Numbered from the stretch's first letter, positions 26,595 through 40,531 are shown. The stretch: 64,000 nt of DNA from Apostichopus japonicus (GCF_037975245.1 NC_092580.1:18091001-18155000); one strand, 5' to 3'. Numbers and translations: made by a program. Notes: generated by a model from the sequence alone, not told the origin.

Positions 26595-26800
26595 TGTGTG
26601 CGTTTGTTTTTCTATCTGACCGAGGACTTGAACAAAAGAATTGCAGGTCCTCGGTTGTGATTTCTAAAGAATCACCACGTCCTCGGAAGAATTTCTATTG
26701 TATGGGGTATTGTTAAGGTTAGGGTACGTGGATTTGAACAATGGAAAATACAATGGTGTCCTCGGTTGGAATGTAAAACCAACATGCGTGTTTGCGTGTA
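26595..26800. repeat. Small repeat with GTCCTCGG words and imperfect inverted ends
   Basis: Four occurrences of GTCCTCGG or its complement (CCGAGGAC) lie within about 170 bp. The outer ones are inverted: the left half reads TTTGTTTTTCTATCTGACCGAGGAC-like, and the reverse complement of the right half reads GTTGGTTTTACATTCC followed by AACCGAGGAC. This is the architecture of a miniature inverted-repeat element or an internally repeated dispersed repeat. No clean target duplication was found, so boundaries are approximate. Confidence 0.45.
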
Positions 26801-27485
26801 CAGATTCCTCCACAAGATCTGTTGCATGAAAATCTTCTTGTGTATCGCATTGTTTATTCAGTTTTCTTCACTTGTTTATTCTATTTTATTTTGATTCTTC
26901 AAGCTAAAATGGAACTTGACGTATATCCTTCGTTTTCTTTAACAAAATATCTACATTGCTCGAAGCGTACGTCGATCAATTCACTACATAACTTCCGGTT
27001 TTCCACAACTATCGGAAACCCTGTAATGAAAATACCGCCGATGGCAAATCTTGACTCTCGCATCAAATCCATCAAATTTCGGTAAACTGATGAACATTTA
27101 ACTGAGCTATTTCTTTTTTATGATCTATGCCTTGAGTCGCCTCGCCATAGAAAAGTACACAACATTTCAATTTTTGAAAGGAAGGGAAATGGGGTAGCGG
27201 GAAGGGAGTACTTTATTCCAACCTATTCTGAGTAATGTAGAAAATCCATTACACATTTAATTCAATCAGGCGATATAGGAACTCATATGTCTGTTGAAAT
27301 GACGTGAAGTAAAGTACAGTACAATCTCAACAAAATGCTTCTGATGCAAGTTCTGAATTCTGATCTCATGTTCGCTTGGAATCATAAATGTGAAGGTTCA
27401 TCTATTCAGAACTTGTTAATAAAATTCAGAAAGGCCTAAGAATTGTCAGCTTCAAACATTACTACAAACGTTATTGCCACCCTCC

Positions 27486-27690
27486 AGGGCCGGATCCAGG
27501 ACTTTAGAAAGGAGGGTTATATTCCTGGGGTCGTTGAAGCTAGCACCCATGTAAGTGGGTCTTAGGTTCCTTCCACCCTATGCCCCTAGCCCCCCCCCTC
27601 TCTCTCTCTCAAGTGAAATTTTACACGTTAAAATGTATATTCTGAGGCATATTTTTGGCGACTTTTTTGTCCACCTCGGCCAAACATAAA
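27486..27690 (+). mobile_element. Probable hAT-like remnant
   Basis: The stretch begins CAGGGCCGGATCCAGGA, a terminal motif common in non-autonomous hAT elements of animals, and runs into a C-rich, CT-rich block at 27590-27611. I could not find the opposite terminus or a target duplication, so this is probably a decayed or truncated copy. The right limit is approximate. Confidence 0.35.
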
Positions 27691-27702
27691 CGCCTGATAA
27701 AC

Positions 27703-27790
27703 TATCTGTAGGTTATGTATGTAGGTTATGTATGTAGGTATGTATGTATGTATGTAGGTATGTATGTTAGGTTATCTGTAGGTTATGTAT
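27703..27790 (+). repeat. GTAT-rich minisatellite
   Basis: Interleaved units GTAGGTTAT and (GTAT)n. The block is bracketed by two copies of TATCTGTAGGTTATGTAT, at 27703 and about 27773. This is typical slippage-derived sequence with no coding content. Confidence 0.8.
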
Positions 27791-30539
27791 ATTACAGTTA
27801 ATACAGAGTATAATGTTGTATGCGCACAGTCATGTTAATTACGTCATTATCTTTTATTTCAATTATCACTACAATTTGAAACATACAAATGTCATCTATG
27901 TTTCAAATCGCGTTTACGTGTGAATTATATATATGTATATAGATCCATACTGGTTATTAACATATATGGTCTATGTTATATCTGATTGTGTTCATTCCTT
28001 TGTTATATTAAACACTTTAACTCATTCTTCAGTCATAGAAATGTAGATGAATGGAGGTTTATTTCCAAACTTTGAAGTGGAAGTTAGGTGTATAATTCGT
28101 ACCACAATCTTTATATTGACTGAAAGTTGAAAATAAATCAGATTTCCTGGTTTTAATGATACTTTATGGTAACTATAGTTATGCATGCAAATATTCCATG
28201 GATGTCGACATTTTTATTTTAGGGGACTTAACAAATATTACCATGCATTTGACACCCAACCCCAACAGTTCATATGTTCTTGACGATAGACAATTTTCCT
28301 TAAACTTTGCCGCCAGACGAGACTAAATGGAACATCTTTCGCCGTCAACATCATATCTTCAACATAAATCTGTCCTCCAACCCCCCCCCCCCCTCCCTTC
28401 CCCATCCCAAAGCTTGATGCAAGCATTTGCTTGACGTTGTTACATCCCCGTATGGCCTTATAGTTGCAATTTATACGGTTTGTTTTTTAATTATATCTTC
28501 TTTAGAAAGCACTTATACCACTCAAAGACGATGGAATGACTTTATTAATATTGCATTTTAAATGCTGAAGCCTGATATTATGTTCCGATTTTTTTCAAAC
28601 ATTCTACTCTATTTTCATAAGTTATTTAAGGGGGAATTCCAGGAGCTTCAGGGTAGACAAAAAATAGATATAGGATAAAATTATCTGACCTGATTCTACA
28701 GTGAATTCGTTAGGGAAGTTTTCCTCGTTGCTAAGATGTTTGTCTCTGGTTTTATCGGCTCAATCGATAGAAATCACCCTCAGGAGTTTTGTCAGAGATA
28801 TCGTCTTTTCAAGCAGACTTCTTTTAAATAAAAAGATGTACTTTGCCTCAATACTAAAGGTGTCGATAATTAGGCCAGCCACTAAAATGTACCCAACAAA
28901 TAGGGGGAATTGAATTTTTCTTTGGACTGCTTTCGGGCAGAGTTTGTACATTATTGATTAAAAGAAGTCTAAAGTCTGCAGGACAAAAATGCGACAATTT
29001 CTTGAAGAAAAAAGTAAGATTACAAAGATCCTGTGAAAAAATACATTAATACATACATACATACATCATAATAATTTACGTTTTCGAGTTATTTATACAA
29101 ACCTAAATCCAAGAAGAGAGAAAAATTCAATTTTGAAAGTCAAGCCAAAAGTTTAAAGGTATTCAAATTTCTGCCAATTTTGATGGAAACGAATTGTATA
29201 AAGGTTAACTTTCAGATTATAAAATATTACATATCCCCATTGAATGAATTCGCATCACTAAACAGGCTGGTGTATGTGAACTTGTAAAAGCTATCTCGAT
29301 TTTCTTGATTAACTTTTTTTTTGGCTTAATGTATTCTGCCTTGAGTCCAGGCTTGGCGCGTGGCGAGTGGGGGGAGGGAGGGGGGTGGAGGGACTCAGGG
29401 CATACAACCTCGGAGGTTTAACTAGGTGCCCGTGGACACATGGAATAAATAATCATGTAATCTCATTTTCATAATACTTAAGGGTAAATAAAAACTTCCA
29501 GATAACTAGCACTCAACGCCCTATACTTGTATCGCTGTCTAACGATGTTAATATTTATGATTTCCTGTTGTTATCACAATTTCAATTCTATTGAATGCTT
29601 ACGACTCAGTTATATACGTTTCATTATAATTCCGTGTGATCCAGTACCTTCTCAACGAAGGCTCACTAACACAATTTAACGCGCGAAGGCTCCTCTATAT
29701 ATATAAATTTGGATTAACTGCTGACTTTAAGAGATTGAATATTAGCTAGACATATAGTTGTTGGAAAGTAAATTATCTTTTACGTTTGTTCTATTTAATA
29801 ATATTCAAATCAATAGTCAGAAGTTATTAGAGCAATATTGCTATATATTTGCATGAAACCTTGATCAATTTCAAATATGAAAATTCTCAATAGAAAGTAA
29901 ACAAAACACCGGATAATTAAAAAAGGGTACCGATTGCTTGTATGTTGCATGAACACGAGAATGAAACTCACGCAGGCAATTTTATGGGGTTTTGCGATCT
30001 ATAGGTTTATCGCTCTTGCTGTTAAAATTCAAAATAACTTAAAGAGGAAGTGTTTTGTTAAATTAAAAAAAAACCAATTGAACGATGATGACACGTACCC
30101 TGGAAACGTCGAGTCATTGGCGAGTGTTTTTCATATTTAAGAACCGGACCAAATCAAGATTGAATACAATATAGATCTTTGTCTATAGATGAGATTAAAA
30201 TATTTGTGGCTTTATTGTATTCTTGATTAATTTGTAAGCATTCTTGGTACATAAAGCTACAATGTCAATCAGCAAATGCAGAAACAAATTTTATAATACG
30301 AATACTGCTGTCCTTGTTGTCGTTAATTTTTAATGTTACCATTAATATATAGCTGTAGATGATACTGCAGTATATTGTTGTATAGAAGCCTTCAACATTG
30401 TTTACACCGTCATCATTGCATTGATGGTTCACTATCATTAAAGCTGGTCGTTCGATTCCTTTTAGAAACGTTTTTCGACTTCATTCCAAAAAAAAAATAT
30501 TTCAGACTATAATATTGACACAGCAAGCATTGCAAGTTG

Positions 30540-30740
30540 AATATTACTGTCATACGTAATTGAGTAAAAACGTTAAAATGTAAACAACCATGGTAATACG
30601 ATTGTGAGGAAAACCTAACACCTACACAATCACTGCCTTACGTAGTGAGCAAAACCTAAAACGTGAACAACTATTGTCAAGCGTAACATGGATAAATAAC
30701 CACGGTAATACGTGTAGTGATGAAAACGTAAAATGAAAAG
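30540..30740 (+). repeat. About five degenerate ~41-bp tandem units
   Basis: Successive blocks share the pattern CAACNATNGTNATACG..GTGAGNAAAACCTAAAACGT. Blocks begin at roughly 30540, 30585, 30627, 30668 and 30708, with one unit enlarged by about ten bases. Units have diverged by substitutions, so this is an old array. Its role is unknown. Confidence 0.5.
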
Positions 30741-30808
30741 AGAGGTTTAATCTAATGTAACCTGTATAGTTGTTCAGCACATATCTTAAAAGCCTGTATG
30801 GCGCAGTT

Positions 30809-30900
30809 CAGGGGGTAGGAGCCGGGGGGGGGGGGGGCACTGGGGCCCCCACACTTTTTTCCCTCCAAAATAGCAAATGTGTAATACTGGCAAGTAATAT
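30809..30900 (+). mobile_element. Decayed hAT-like terminus
   Basis: It starts CAGGGGGTAGGAGCCGG, continues with a G14 tract (30824-30837), then GCACTGGGGCCCCCACAC and a T run. This resembles, in order and composition, the reverse complement of the right end of the family A elements (GGCGTAGGAACCGGGGG...GCC...AGTGAAAAATGT). Only one end is recognisable. It is probably a related, truncated element. Confidence 0.35.
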
Positions 30901-31787
30901 GCGCCCCTTTGATGAAGAACTGTCTTTTGGATATCTCAAGCCTTTGTTAAGTGTAATATTTTATTTTAATTATTTAATTTTAATCTGTACGTGCTATTTT
31001 TAAAATGGCATCCCATATCTTTTTGTAGAACGGTTAACAATATAAACAATCTCAATAAATAGTATTGATAGCATACTAACACATCATATATATTTAAGTG
31101 GTATGGCCGGTGTGTATCGGTTTATAGTATAACGAGTGGTGGTTGTGGAATGAGAAAGTTCCCCTCTGATGCAAATAATCAAAGTATAATATAATATCTA
31201 CTATATCGTCAGATCAAAACTAGGTTATTGGTACAATTCTCTGTTTTTTCTCCTTGAGGCAAACGGCTCATTAAGATTAATGAAACTCACGAGGATATAA
31301 GATCAAAACATACCCTGAATCTATTCCATCATTCAGCTTGATAGCACTTAGGAAATTTGCCAGAAGATTAATATCAGTGATTCGTAAGAAACGAAAACAC
31401 GAAAATAATTTGGGTTAGAAATTTGTAAGAGAGAAAATCATAGGGATTGTATATTTGAATTAATGGTTTGGATTTTTTCAGCTGGAAAACAGAATGATAA
31501 GCTTGATTAATTGGCTTTGTTATTCTGAACCATTTTTGGACCGTGAAATAGATTGTTGTTATCTGTTCGACTTTGCTGTAAGTAAAGACTTGATGAGGTT
31601 TAAGTCCAGTTGAGTTCAAAATTTGTGAACAAAATGACGACGGCTGGCAATGTTATAGTTACAAGGAGTGTAAGGGCTCAAGTTAGCATTTAGCTGTAGG
31701 AGACGTCGATAAGGTACCAACTTCGCTCTTATCCGACGATCTTGTATATGTATATCAATGGCTCGATACAATACCAATATTACAGGC

Positions 31788-32163
31788 CAGTGGCGTAGGA
31801 AGGTACTTTTGAGTGGGGGGGCTGAAGACTGATGGCCAGCCTGGGGGAGGGGTCTAAGGGGAGGGGGTGTCCCCCTCCCCTTTGGAATTTTTTGCATTTC
31901 CAGGTGGCCTCAGATGCAATTTGGTGCAATATAGCACACTTCAACACCCACTCCATTTTGTAAACTTAATTTTGTATTTTCACCTGGCCTTAGATGCAAT
32001 TTGGTGCTCCAAATGAGATTTTTTTTCTCATTTGGAAATGAAAAAGGGGTTTTCTGACTTGCGAACCGGGGGGGCGGAATGATACTTCCGCCCCTCCACA
32101 TTTTTCACTGGGGGGCTGGCGCCCCCCCCCCCCCCCAGCCCCCCCCCGGTTTCTACGCCCTTG
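31788..32163 (+). mobile_element. Family A hAT-type miniature element, copy 3
   Basis: A 376-bp copy with CAGTGGCG...CGCCCTTG ends and a perfect 8-bp duplication TTACAGGC (31780-31787 and 32164-32171). It differs from copy 2 mainly in the lengths of the G/C homopolymers near the right end and in a few substitutions. All three family A copies in the window are in the same orientation. Confidence 0.9.
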
Positions 32164-32694
32164 TTACAGGCGCTAACACACATAGCTTGGAAGGCTCAAT
32201 ACTTCGTAGTGTCTCTATCACAATAATGTATAAGTATCACATGGTCTGGTGCAGAATATCTTTAATTTCATAAGTCAAGTCACAATCCAGCACAAAATAA
32301 CCGTCCTTCGGCGTTTATTAGTATAGTCCGTGTTGTATTTCTGTCCCACGTGTCATGTTTGCAAAATGTGAAGTTCAACAATTAACGTTACTGGAGTACT
32401 GATTTTAATACACAGACCATTAGGTCAATTGCTCAGATGAAGCACAAATCCAATGGGAAAACAGTAAAAAAACGTTTTTAGAGATTTAACGTAATTTAAA
32501 GGTAAAATCGCGACAACCGAAATTGCTACAAAAAGTTTACAAATTTTTGTTAATACTAATTTTGCTTGCTTGCTGGACTATAGTTTAAAGTCATCCTTTA
32601 AGAAAATGTTCAGATATTCAGTAAAGAGGTATCAGTAATCAATAATATTTCCAGTCCACTATGTATACCCCCTCTAAGACGCGTATACGGAAGA

Positions 32695-32696
<2 letters not shown>

Positions 32697-32728
<32 letters not shown>
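32697..32728. repeat. (TA)n microsatellite
   Basis: About sixteen uninterrupted AT dinucleotides. Confidence 0.95.
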
Positions 32729-32730
<2 letters not shown>

Positions 32731-35700
32731 TACTGTGATAACCAACAACTTTGGAATGCAGGGCTTACCTCTAACAATCAAGGCAACTACCATAAAGATA
32801 TTTCGTCAGTCGATCATTTCAGTGTCGAGGCTAAAAAAAAACTTTACTAAAATACTAAATATTGTTTTGTTTTTTGTGGCTTCATTTACATATTTCGTCA
32901 TCCTATACCCTCTCCAGAAAAACTTGAATCGAGATAGTTACATTAGATACTCAAATCACTCTACCCTAGAGCTAGCTCGTGGCGGTTAGTAATTAAGACA
33001 GGAAGCTAAGTAGATTGGGAGCATGATCACTGCAAAGAAAATGTACCTGTGATCGATTCTGTTCTCTTCTCTTCTGTTCTGTATTTTATATTTTTATATT
33101 TTTTGTAAAGCCGAAGGGTAAACATATAATTCATCTATCTCGTATATATTATGTCAGATTATCGAGTTACCAAGATGAGAATCTTATGCACTATTCTCAA
33201 TGTTACGAAAACTCTCCGTGCATTCTTTATTACAAGAACATTGCACAAGTTGAAGGAAACCTTAGAACACTATACACTCTGCATTGTTGCAACAAACATC
33301 AGACAAAATTAAAATCCAGGTATTTCTTTCTGTCATTGTTGTTATGTATAAGTTTCATTTATTTTTGATGTAAGGGAATTATGGAAACGCTTGTGCATCT
33401 ACCTCCACCCCCTCCACCCCCTCCCCCTCTCACCTTTCTTCACGCACAGAGACTACTGAAGATACATGTAATGTTTTTATGATTTGTCTGAAGAAATAAC
33501 CTCTCATACCGTTACACATTTTGTTGCTTTTAAATATTACTGTTTAAATCTTTCTACTGTTGAGGTTGTTAACCAAGTTAACCTTAGATTCATTCTAATA
33601 CCGTATCTATTTCTTGGGCTAAAAAACATCTCAACACTTAAACGATGGTGTATGTTTAAAACATAACAAGTTTTAATATCACATATTGTTTCCCCACGGC
33701 ATGTTTTCCCTTGTTCTCAGACACTTCAAATTTTGCCTTATGTCTGGGTGGACTCTGAGACAAAATTTAAATACTACGATAGAGCAGCGGAATGTTCTAT
33801 CTTAACATCAAATCGTACAAATATATTGTTATATGTTTGTACTATATATGGCTGTACAAACATATAACATATATGGTCATTGAACATACACAGTGTACAC
33901 ATTAAGATATATAGTTGTTTTATATTACGCCAGGACACCCCACTGATACTCTCATACCCCAAGTTTAATTTGAATTTGCTAAATACTTTAACATATATGA
34001 AAGGAGCCCTTTTTTGTGTGTCATCTCCAATTTCAAGGAATACACCTAACCTGCCATATTTGGCCTACTTTTACACCGTTCATTGGAGTAACCTTATCTA
34101 CGCTACCAGAATTGGATATATAGTTTCGCGAGGTTCTCTATATTTTGCAAACAAATTCGAATCTAATTGATCCAACAAGCAAAATATGTTAACGTTGACT
34201 AAAATGAAGATATATTAGGGCCTTCATCGCTACCCTAGAGACGAAATTCAATAATGTTATAACACTTCATCGTTGTAACTATTCTGATAAAGGCTCATAC
34301 CAACATCATATTTAACGTGCATGTAGATACAGATATGTGTACTAGTCGTTTAAGCACTGCAGCAGCCCCAATGAATATATGCAAGCAAATATTTCTCTAG
34401 TTACAACCAGATTAAACTATATAACAGGAATGACTGAGGGGAATAAAGCTCCCCTGTTTTGTATTGACGGAATGAATGGAAGTAGGTTTTTGATAATAGA
34501 CTGCAACGCATACATATCTATACAGATTTAAATATGATGTGACGCAGCTGATATTAAAAAACAAACTGCGTAGTTACGCCACACGAATACAATGAAATGG
34601 TATACTGGTATGGATGTATAATTTATTGGTTGTCAGTAATTCACATTTGTTCAATAAAAACGGCAAAAATTAATAATCTGGCAATACTAACCATTTTAAC
34701 TACCATAATAACACATTAGGATTTTTTTTACCGGTAGCTCTATTACTCGCAGTCGGGTAACTGCGGGTATATAAGTTGCCTAGAAAATATAATTTTCTGT
34801 ATAAGCTTGAAACACTAGTGCATGCAACACGCCATTTGGAAGTTTGAATTATAAACACTGCAATAACTACAATATCCAACTGTGGCTATGACCACTTTCA
34901 GATCACGATTGGACGTTTGTCCTATAAGCTTTATTACAACTCCTATACATTTTTCTTGAATCAATCACAGCAGTCAGATGTGCCAATATACAACCAAAAA
35001 GCTTTTTTTGCGGTTCCTTGTTAGCTCGATCGATACAACAATAACCAAAATTTATGTAGGTTCGCAATTTATTTCTATGGAGAAAAATAGTTTCATCAGT
35101 ATTTCATCTTTTTCTTAATGATGGTGTTACCCTATAGATTACTGTAAGGCTAAATCACTGGAATTTATATATAAAAAAAAATGATTATAGATATTGTTTT
35201 CACGTAGTCCTGAATTATTTGCTATCAGTGTAAACAGCACAGTGTTAAACCGTTTCGTGTGACAACCAGTTTCATTTCCACCCCGCCTCCTTCCCCACCC
35301 CTCCCTCCTTTCTCCTCTTTTCATGATTATTGACATCTTTATCTTCATGTTTAGTACCCTCTATTCCAATACGTCATGATAGTCTCGCTAAGCACAGACC
35401 TGCAAAACAGATTTTCCCGAAAAAGTCATTAGTCTGTATGTACGGTCGGCCTACTTCTATCGCAGCAAAGTTTTATACTTTCCCAGATGTTCTAACCCTC
35501 GATATTATTCACGGACATTGAAAGGTGTTACATTAGACGAGGAAACGAGGGACACATATATACGTTGAGGGTGACTTTAAAACGCTTGATACAATTTGCA
35601 TATGCGTCAACATCGCCAGACTTTTTAGCACATTTTCGGGTTCATACCTGCAATTACCTCTCTATCTCCATATTTTTGCCAGGAATTTGAAGGTTAGTGT

Positions 35701-37739
35701 TTGACAAGTGGCAATTTTTTTGTAACGTGTTATATGAAAATAGTTAATGTTATAAGCTTGCTTAATTCATTGTAAACTCCTTCCTTCTTAAACTTGTAGA
35801 GATTACCTTTGCTCTATTTTTATACCAAAAATTACCAAAATTTGTCCAAACTTAGCAAGTATCACTCAGAAAGTAGAAATCATGAACTAAGATACCCACC
35901 TAGATTTTGGAGTCAATTTTGACGCCAATCAACGTCACTCAGACACTTTGTTAGTAAAGAGTCACATGTAACATTTCTAAAATTTGAGTTTTTATCTTGC
36001 ATTTCTTTAAAAATAATTAACCTAGTCTGATCAAGCTAATAACACGCCTTGTTTGCGGATTTTAGTCTAGAATATTGTGAAAAAACCAGACGTTGAGTTA
36101 CACATGTTGTAATTTATCTACATGAGCCCAAACTAACAACTTTAATGTCGCGTTCGCAAGCAGACCAAATTTTGCAGCTTGTTTTGGAAAACGCATTGGC
36201 CTCGGTAAAATTACTTCTTCAACGTTGGTTGTCAAAACTTAAGATGTACTATTTACCACGCGAAGCGTATATATTTATAGTGTTCATTTACAATAAATAC
36301 ACCAACGCCAAATAAACCAAGCCAAGCGGGAACCCAACGTTTGTTTAGTTAATTGATTTACGTTAATGGACTATTTTCTACTGATCAGTGATAAACGTGC
36401 TAGTCTCAAGTGGTAAATGTTTGCCCCGATGTAATAAAAATTAATTACAACATGTCATAATTTATTCATTTACCAGAAGTTGTTATTCAACTTGGTGATT
36501 GTAATTTTATGTTGCCGTATCTGGTTTTCAATTACACAAGGGACTGAAGCACCACCAGGTGTAATCTCATCCCATAATCAGCTACTATATACGTATATTC
36601 AAATGAGTAGTAAGAATTCCCTGACAGTATAGTGAGTAAAGATAATTCATGTGACACTATTTGCCTATAAAATTCACCGCCTCCAACCACTCAAGAGTGG
36701 CTAAAATTTCTGGATTTGTGAATATTTTAGATATATCAAACTAACAAAAAATCGATATAAAATTTTGTTAGCGCTCTGAGGACGTTAATGATATCACATT
36801 CCCCTTGGCCAACATGAATGATACTCGCAAACAAACTAACCTATTTTCTGTAAGTGGAAAGGGATCCTTCTACATAGGGAATGGTACATCGATATATCAT
36901 GAGATTGTAACAATGTGTGACTTAAATGGAAAGTTAAACCAATCATTTTTTTTTGCACAGAATGTTGAACCCCTCCTTTTTTATACAGAATGTTAAATCA
37001 CTCCTTTTGTACGGACAGATAACGTTTGATTAGCTCGTTTGGTTTATGGATAACACATATAGTCAGAAACAGAACAAAGTTGACACCGTTACAACAAAGA
37101 GACAACAGACTCTAAATAAAGGTGAGCATGCATACATCACCTTTACAAAGATTTCTCGGGGTATATTTAGGGGTCATGCGCGGGAGCTGAGACCGGATCA
37201 AGTTGTTTGTATTTCTCTCCCCGGCGATACCTTGGGCTACTTTATCTATGCACAAAATGTTTGTATGAAATGTTATCACTGTAATGAATTATGAATTATG
37301 AATTTTTATAATACTCTTGAGATTCGTGCAAATGCAATTTACTTATCATATAAGGAATTGCAAATCCAGTTTGCGCACATTGGGCACAAAAAGTGTTCAA
37401 GACGGCCTGACATAAAGTACGTCTGTCGTACGGAGAATAAACAAATTGAGAAACACAAACATTTTAGTTATTCGTGTTTCATTTTATTTCAAGAGTTTAT
37501 TTGTGAGACAAACAAGGGATATATCATTCACCGCTGCAGTAAAACATAATTGGACTGCTCAACGTACTATATGTAGGCCGATACGCTTTGAGGGACCTTT
37601 TGGTGTTATCATAGAAAAGTCCAAGTTGTTTTTAACCACGGCAGCTAATCAATAACACAGGGAGATATCTGGATACATTCTTTTGCGAAATAAAATTCCG
37701 CCCTAAACTAGGATGAGAGGCCTCATGTGTGTAGTATAG

Positions 37740-38345
37740 GTGATACAAACTGCTGAGAATGCACAGTACGCCTTACTCACGTTCTCACTGTACGTGTTAG
37801 AATTAAAGACACAACTAGAGCATGAAAATTGTACTGTTGCTAAGCTAAAGTGTGTTCGGTGTCGGGTATTTACGTTCTATAAGACACTGGGACCGAAGGG
37901 ACGTGTGAATATATAGGTTGTAACATAGACGAATAACTCAGTTGATAATACAGATAGAGGTCATTATACGCCTTACATACGTTCTTACGGTATGTATCAA
38001 CATTACAGAAAAAAAAAACACAAAACATGTAAGTAAATTGAACTGCAGCTTAGAGTACGGCTGTAATTGTGACCCAAGATGGCATTTACATTCCAAAACT
38101 CTAACAATTAAAGAGGACGTATGTATAGAGCTTGTATGCCAATGTAACTTGTGAAGTTGTGATGCATATATATAGTGCATTGTACCCATCACACATGTGT
38201 TCACGGTACGCATTAACATTACCAAGACACCCACGGCCCATAAAATTGCGTTACCGTAGAGAGAACGTGAACAATTCGGACCCATGTTGGTATTTACATT
38301 CCAACACTCCTGAGTATAAAGGGGAAGTATGAACAGAGGTACTGC
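37740..38345 (+). repeat. Three degenerate ~210-bp tandem units
   Basis: Blocks starting near 37755, 37957 and 38170 share TACGCCTTAC(A/T)(C/T)ACGTTCT-like, TACGNATNAACATTAC-like and GACCCA(A/T)G(A/T)TGG words. The last word occurs at 38071 and 38279, a spacing of 208 bp. Units two and three both contain GGNATTTACATTCCAANACTC. The overlapping frames of 70, 66 and (minus strand) 137 codons reflect the repeat, not genes. Confidence 0.5.
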
Positions 38346-40473
38346 ACACACCGGTGACTAACTATACCGACATTACGTTATCTCTGCTTAGAGTTTGACT
38401 ACCCGGACCACGTGTCTAGTATATCGGAGAATACTATAGTATACTACTTCTAATACTGCTGCACTAGACGATTCATGATCACATGGCAACTTAAAATTCT
38501 CTGTGGCACAATGATACGCTCATCCATCAAAATTGTGTTTTGCAGGAACAACCCGAAAATAGTAATCAGTTGTTATATATTTGTCTGCAAGTATGCACAG
38601 AGGCCCTACATAGGCATTGGGGGCCCTAGACCTTGACGGCCCCTAGACTTGGGCGGCCCATAGGGATTTCACTGATCTGCTTAATTGATTATCCGACACA
38701 TGGTCACCAGGTCACGTGGGTCACAGTTCCAACAAAAGGGAGCTAGAATCGAGAATGTCAGATCAGTGAAATAAAATTTGTTATTTACTATCCTGCTTTA
38801 TGCATTTTTTCTGACTTATTAAATCATACATGTTTAGTTATATGTATAATATAGTTATAGCAGGTGTGACGTTTCACATTAAAGGATACATATAGAAGCT
38901 GTGAATACGACACACAAAATATACACAAAGAGAAAACATCAAAGGTATATGTCCAATTTTACCAAAATATAAGCGACTATATAGATGAAGAAAAGGAGGT
39001 TTACTTCCTTGAAGAATATTCGCCATGATGGCGCATTGTGTTGACTCTTTCAAAGAGCGATGCTGAATGGTTGATATTTAATCTTTAGTTAGCTTCGGCA
39101 AACAATCTTATGCAGAGTTATTAATTAAAATGACAGCCTATTTAGATCATCAGATTGTTCATCATTAAGGTGTTAATAATTAGTTATCTTATCTTCTCTG
39201 CAGTTGTCATAATTTTCTGAATGCCATGGTAATTTACCCATCGAAGTTGATTTTAGGATATTTGTAACTGTCTGGATTTTCAATCATTATAAATCATTTT
39301 TCACTCATAGATCAAATTGCTGTGTTTTGGTGACTCCTGGAATCGAGCGCTGACATTTATTATTCGAGACAGGTAAGCAATTTAATCATTTCTTAACTTG
39401 TAAGCTGAAATAATCGTTTCATTTCACACATTTTCCTGACAATTCAACCATTTTCGCCATGCACATTGCTAATGTCTGTTATTGTATATAGTCGATGAAA
39501 AGGGTAACTTAGCGCAAACTATATACTGGTTGATGCGTTCCTTCTGTATATTAATGGAACACATTAAAGAATGATTAGACTAGGAATACTAAAACTGAAC
39601 TTGCAAAATTTTTCTTCGACCTTTTGTAAGAGAGATTTACATTAAACCCTTTACATGTTAAGAGTGGACATTGCATGTTATTTCACGTTAACATTCTAAT
39701 GTGCAAATAAATTCAACTGTATACAAGGAGTTACCAAATGGTCGACAATTAACTACAAGAATCCAGGTTTCTGAAATCGTCTAACTTTTGTTTGATTAAT
39801 GTGGAATATAGTTTTATTGTCTTCTATCATGATGAGTGTCTGTTGCTTATTTTCCAAATTTCAACTTTCATTACAATCTCCCCTTAAAAATTGTAGCCTT
39901 TGCATAGCCTTCGTCTCGGTACTACCGAGAGGGTTATGAAATTACTTCCAAGAAAGATAATATATCCAACTTTCGAAAACCCGCTAGGAGCCTTGAAATA
40001 CAAAATGCAGCCTGCCAAAATTGTAACGTGAGAATAACAGCAACCTATAACCAAACGGGGAAAAAATTTCAATCCTTCAATTCGTTGATACTATATACCC
40101 TATACGACCTGTTTTAAGGAGAAGCCAAAATATAAAGATAGGTGAGAAAAGTTTAAAATTGATTGAATGACCTAATTTCAGAGTTATTGTCCCCTGCAGG
40201 CTGCCGTCGAAGGAAGGTTTTTGGCATTTAAAGTTCAGGTGACACATTTATCACGTTGCTCAAAAGAAACATACCGCTTTACCTTAAATGTGGAGGAGCT
40301 GTATCAAATAATATTTAAGCATTTTGCATATCTGAACATTTCTTTTTTTTTTAGTAAAATGAAATGCTTACTTTTGATCGTGACATTCATCAACTTAATA
40401 TTGACGACAGGTCAAACCTTCCAATTTGAAAATATTGTAATATTAGAAACAATATTTCAGTAATGTTCTTTTA

Positions 40474-40474
40474 T

Positions 40475-40522
<48 letters not shown>

Positions 40523-40531
40523 ATATATATT
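40474..40531. repeat. Compound (AC)n(AT)n microsatellite
   Basis: About eight AC units are followed by about fifteen AT units with small interruptions. No associated gene is visible. Confidence 0.9.

Larger units (their letters stand above)
22268..31779. other. AT-rich non-coding stretch
   Basis: No gene is recognised. It contains a promoter-like block at 24050, a GTCCTCGG-bearing repeat at 26.6 kb, transposon remnants at 27.5 and 30.8 kb, a GTAT-rich minisatellite at 27.7 kb, an (AAG)n run at about 26252-26270, an (ATAC)n run at about 29046-29066 and a C13 tract at 28381-28393. All open frames are short and featureless. Confidence 0.55.

Noticed and set aside
30440-30460. GTTCGATTCC, resembling a tRNA B box
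   Set aside because: No A box at the proper distance and no cloverleaf could be drawn.
37938-38351. 137-codon minus-strand frame with internal repetition
   Set aside because: The repetition comes from the degenerate ~210-bp tandem array.
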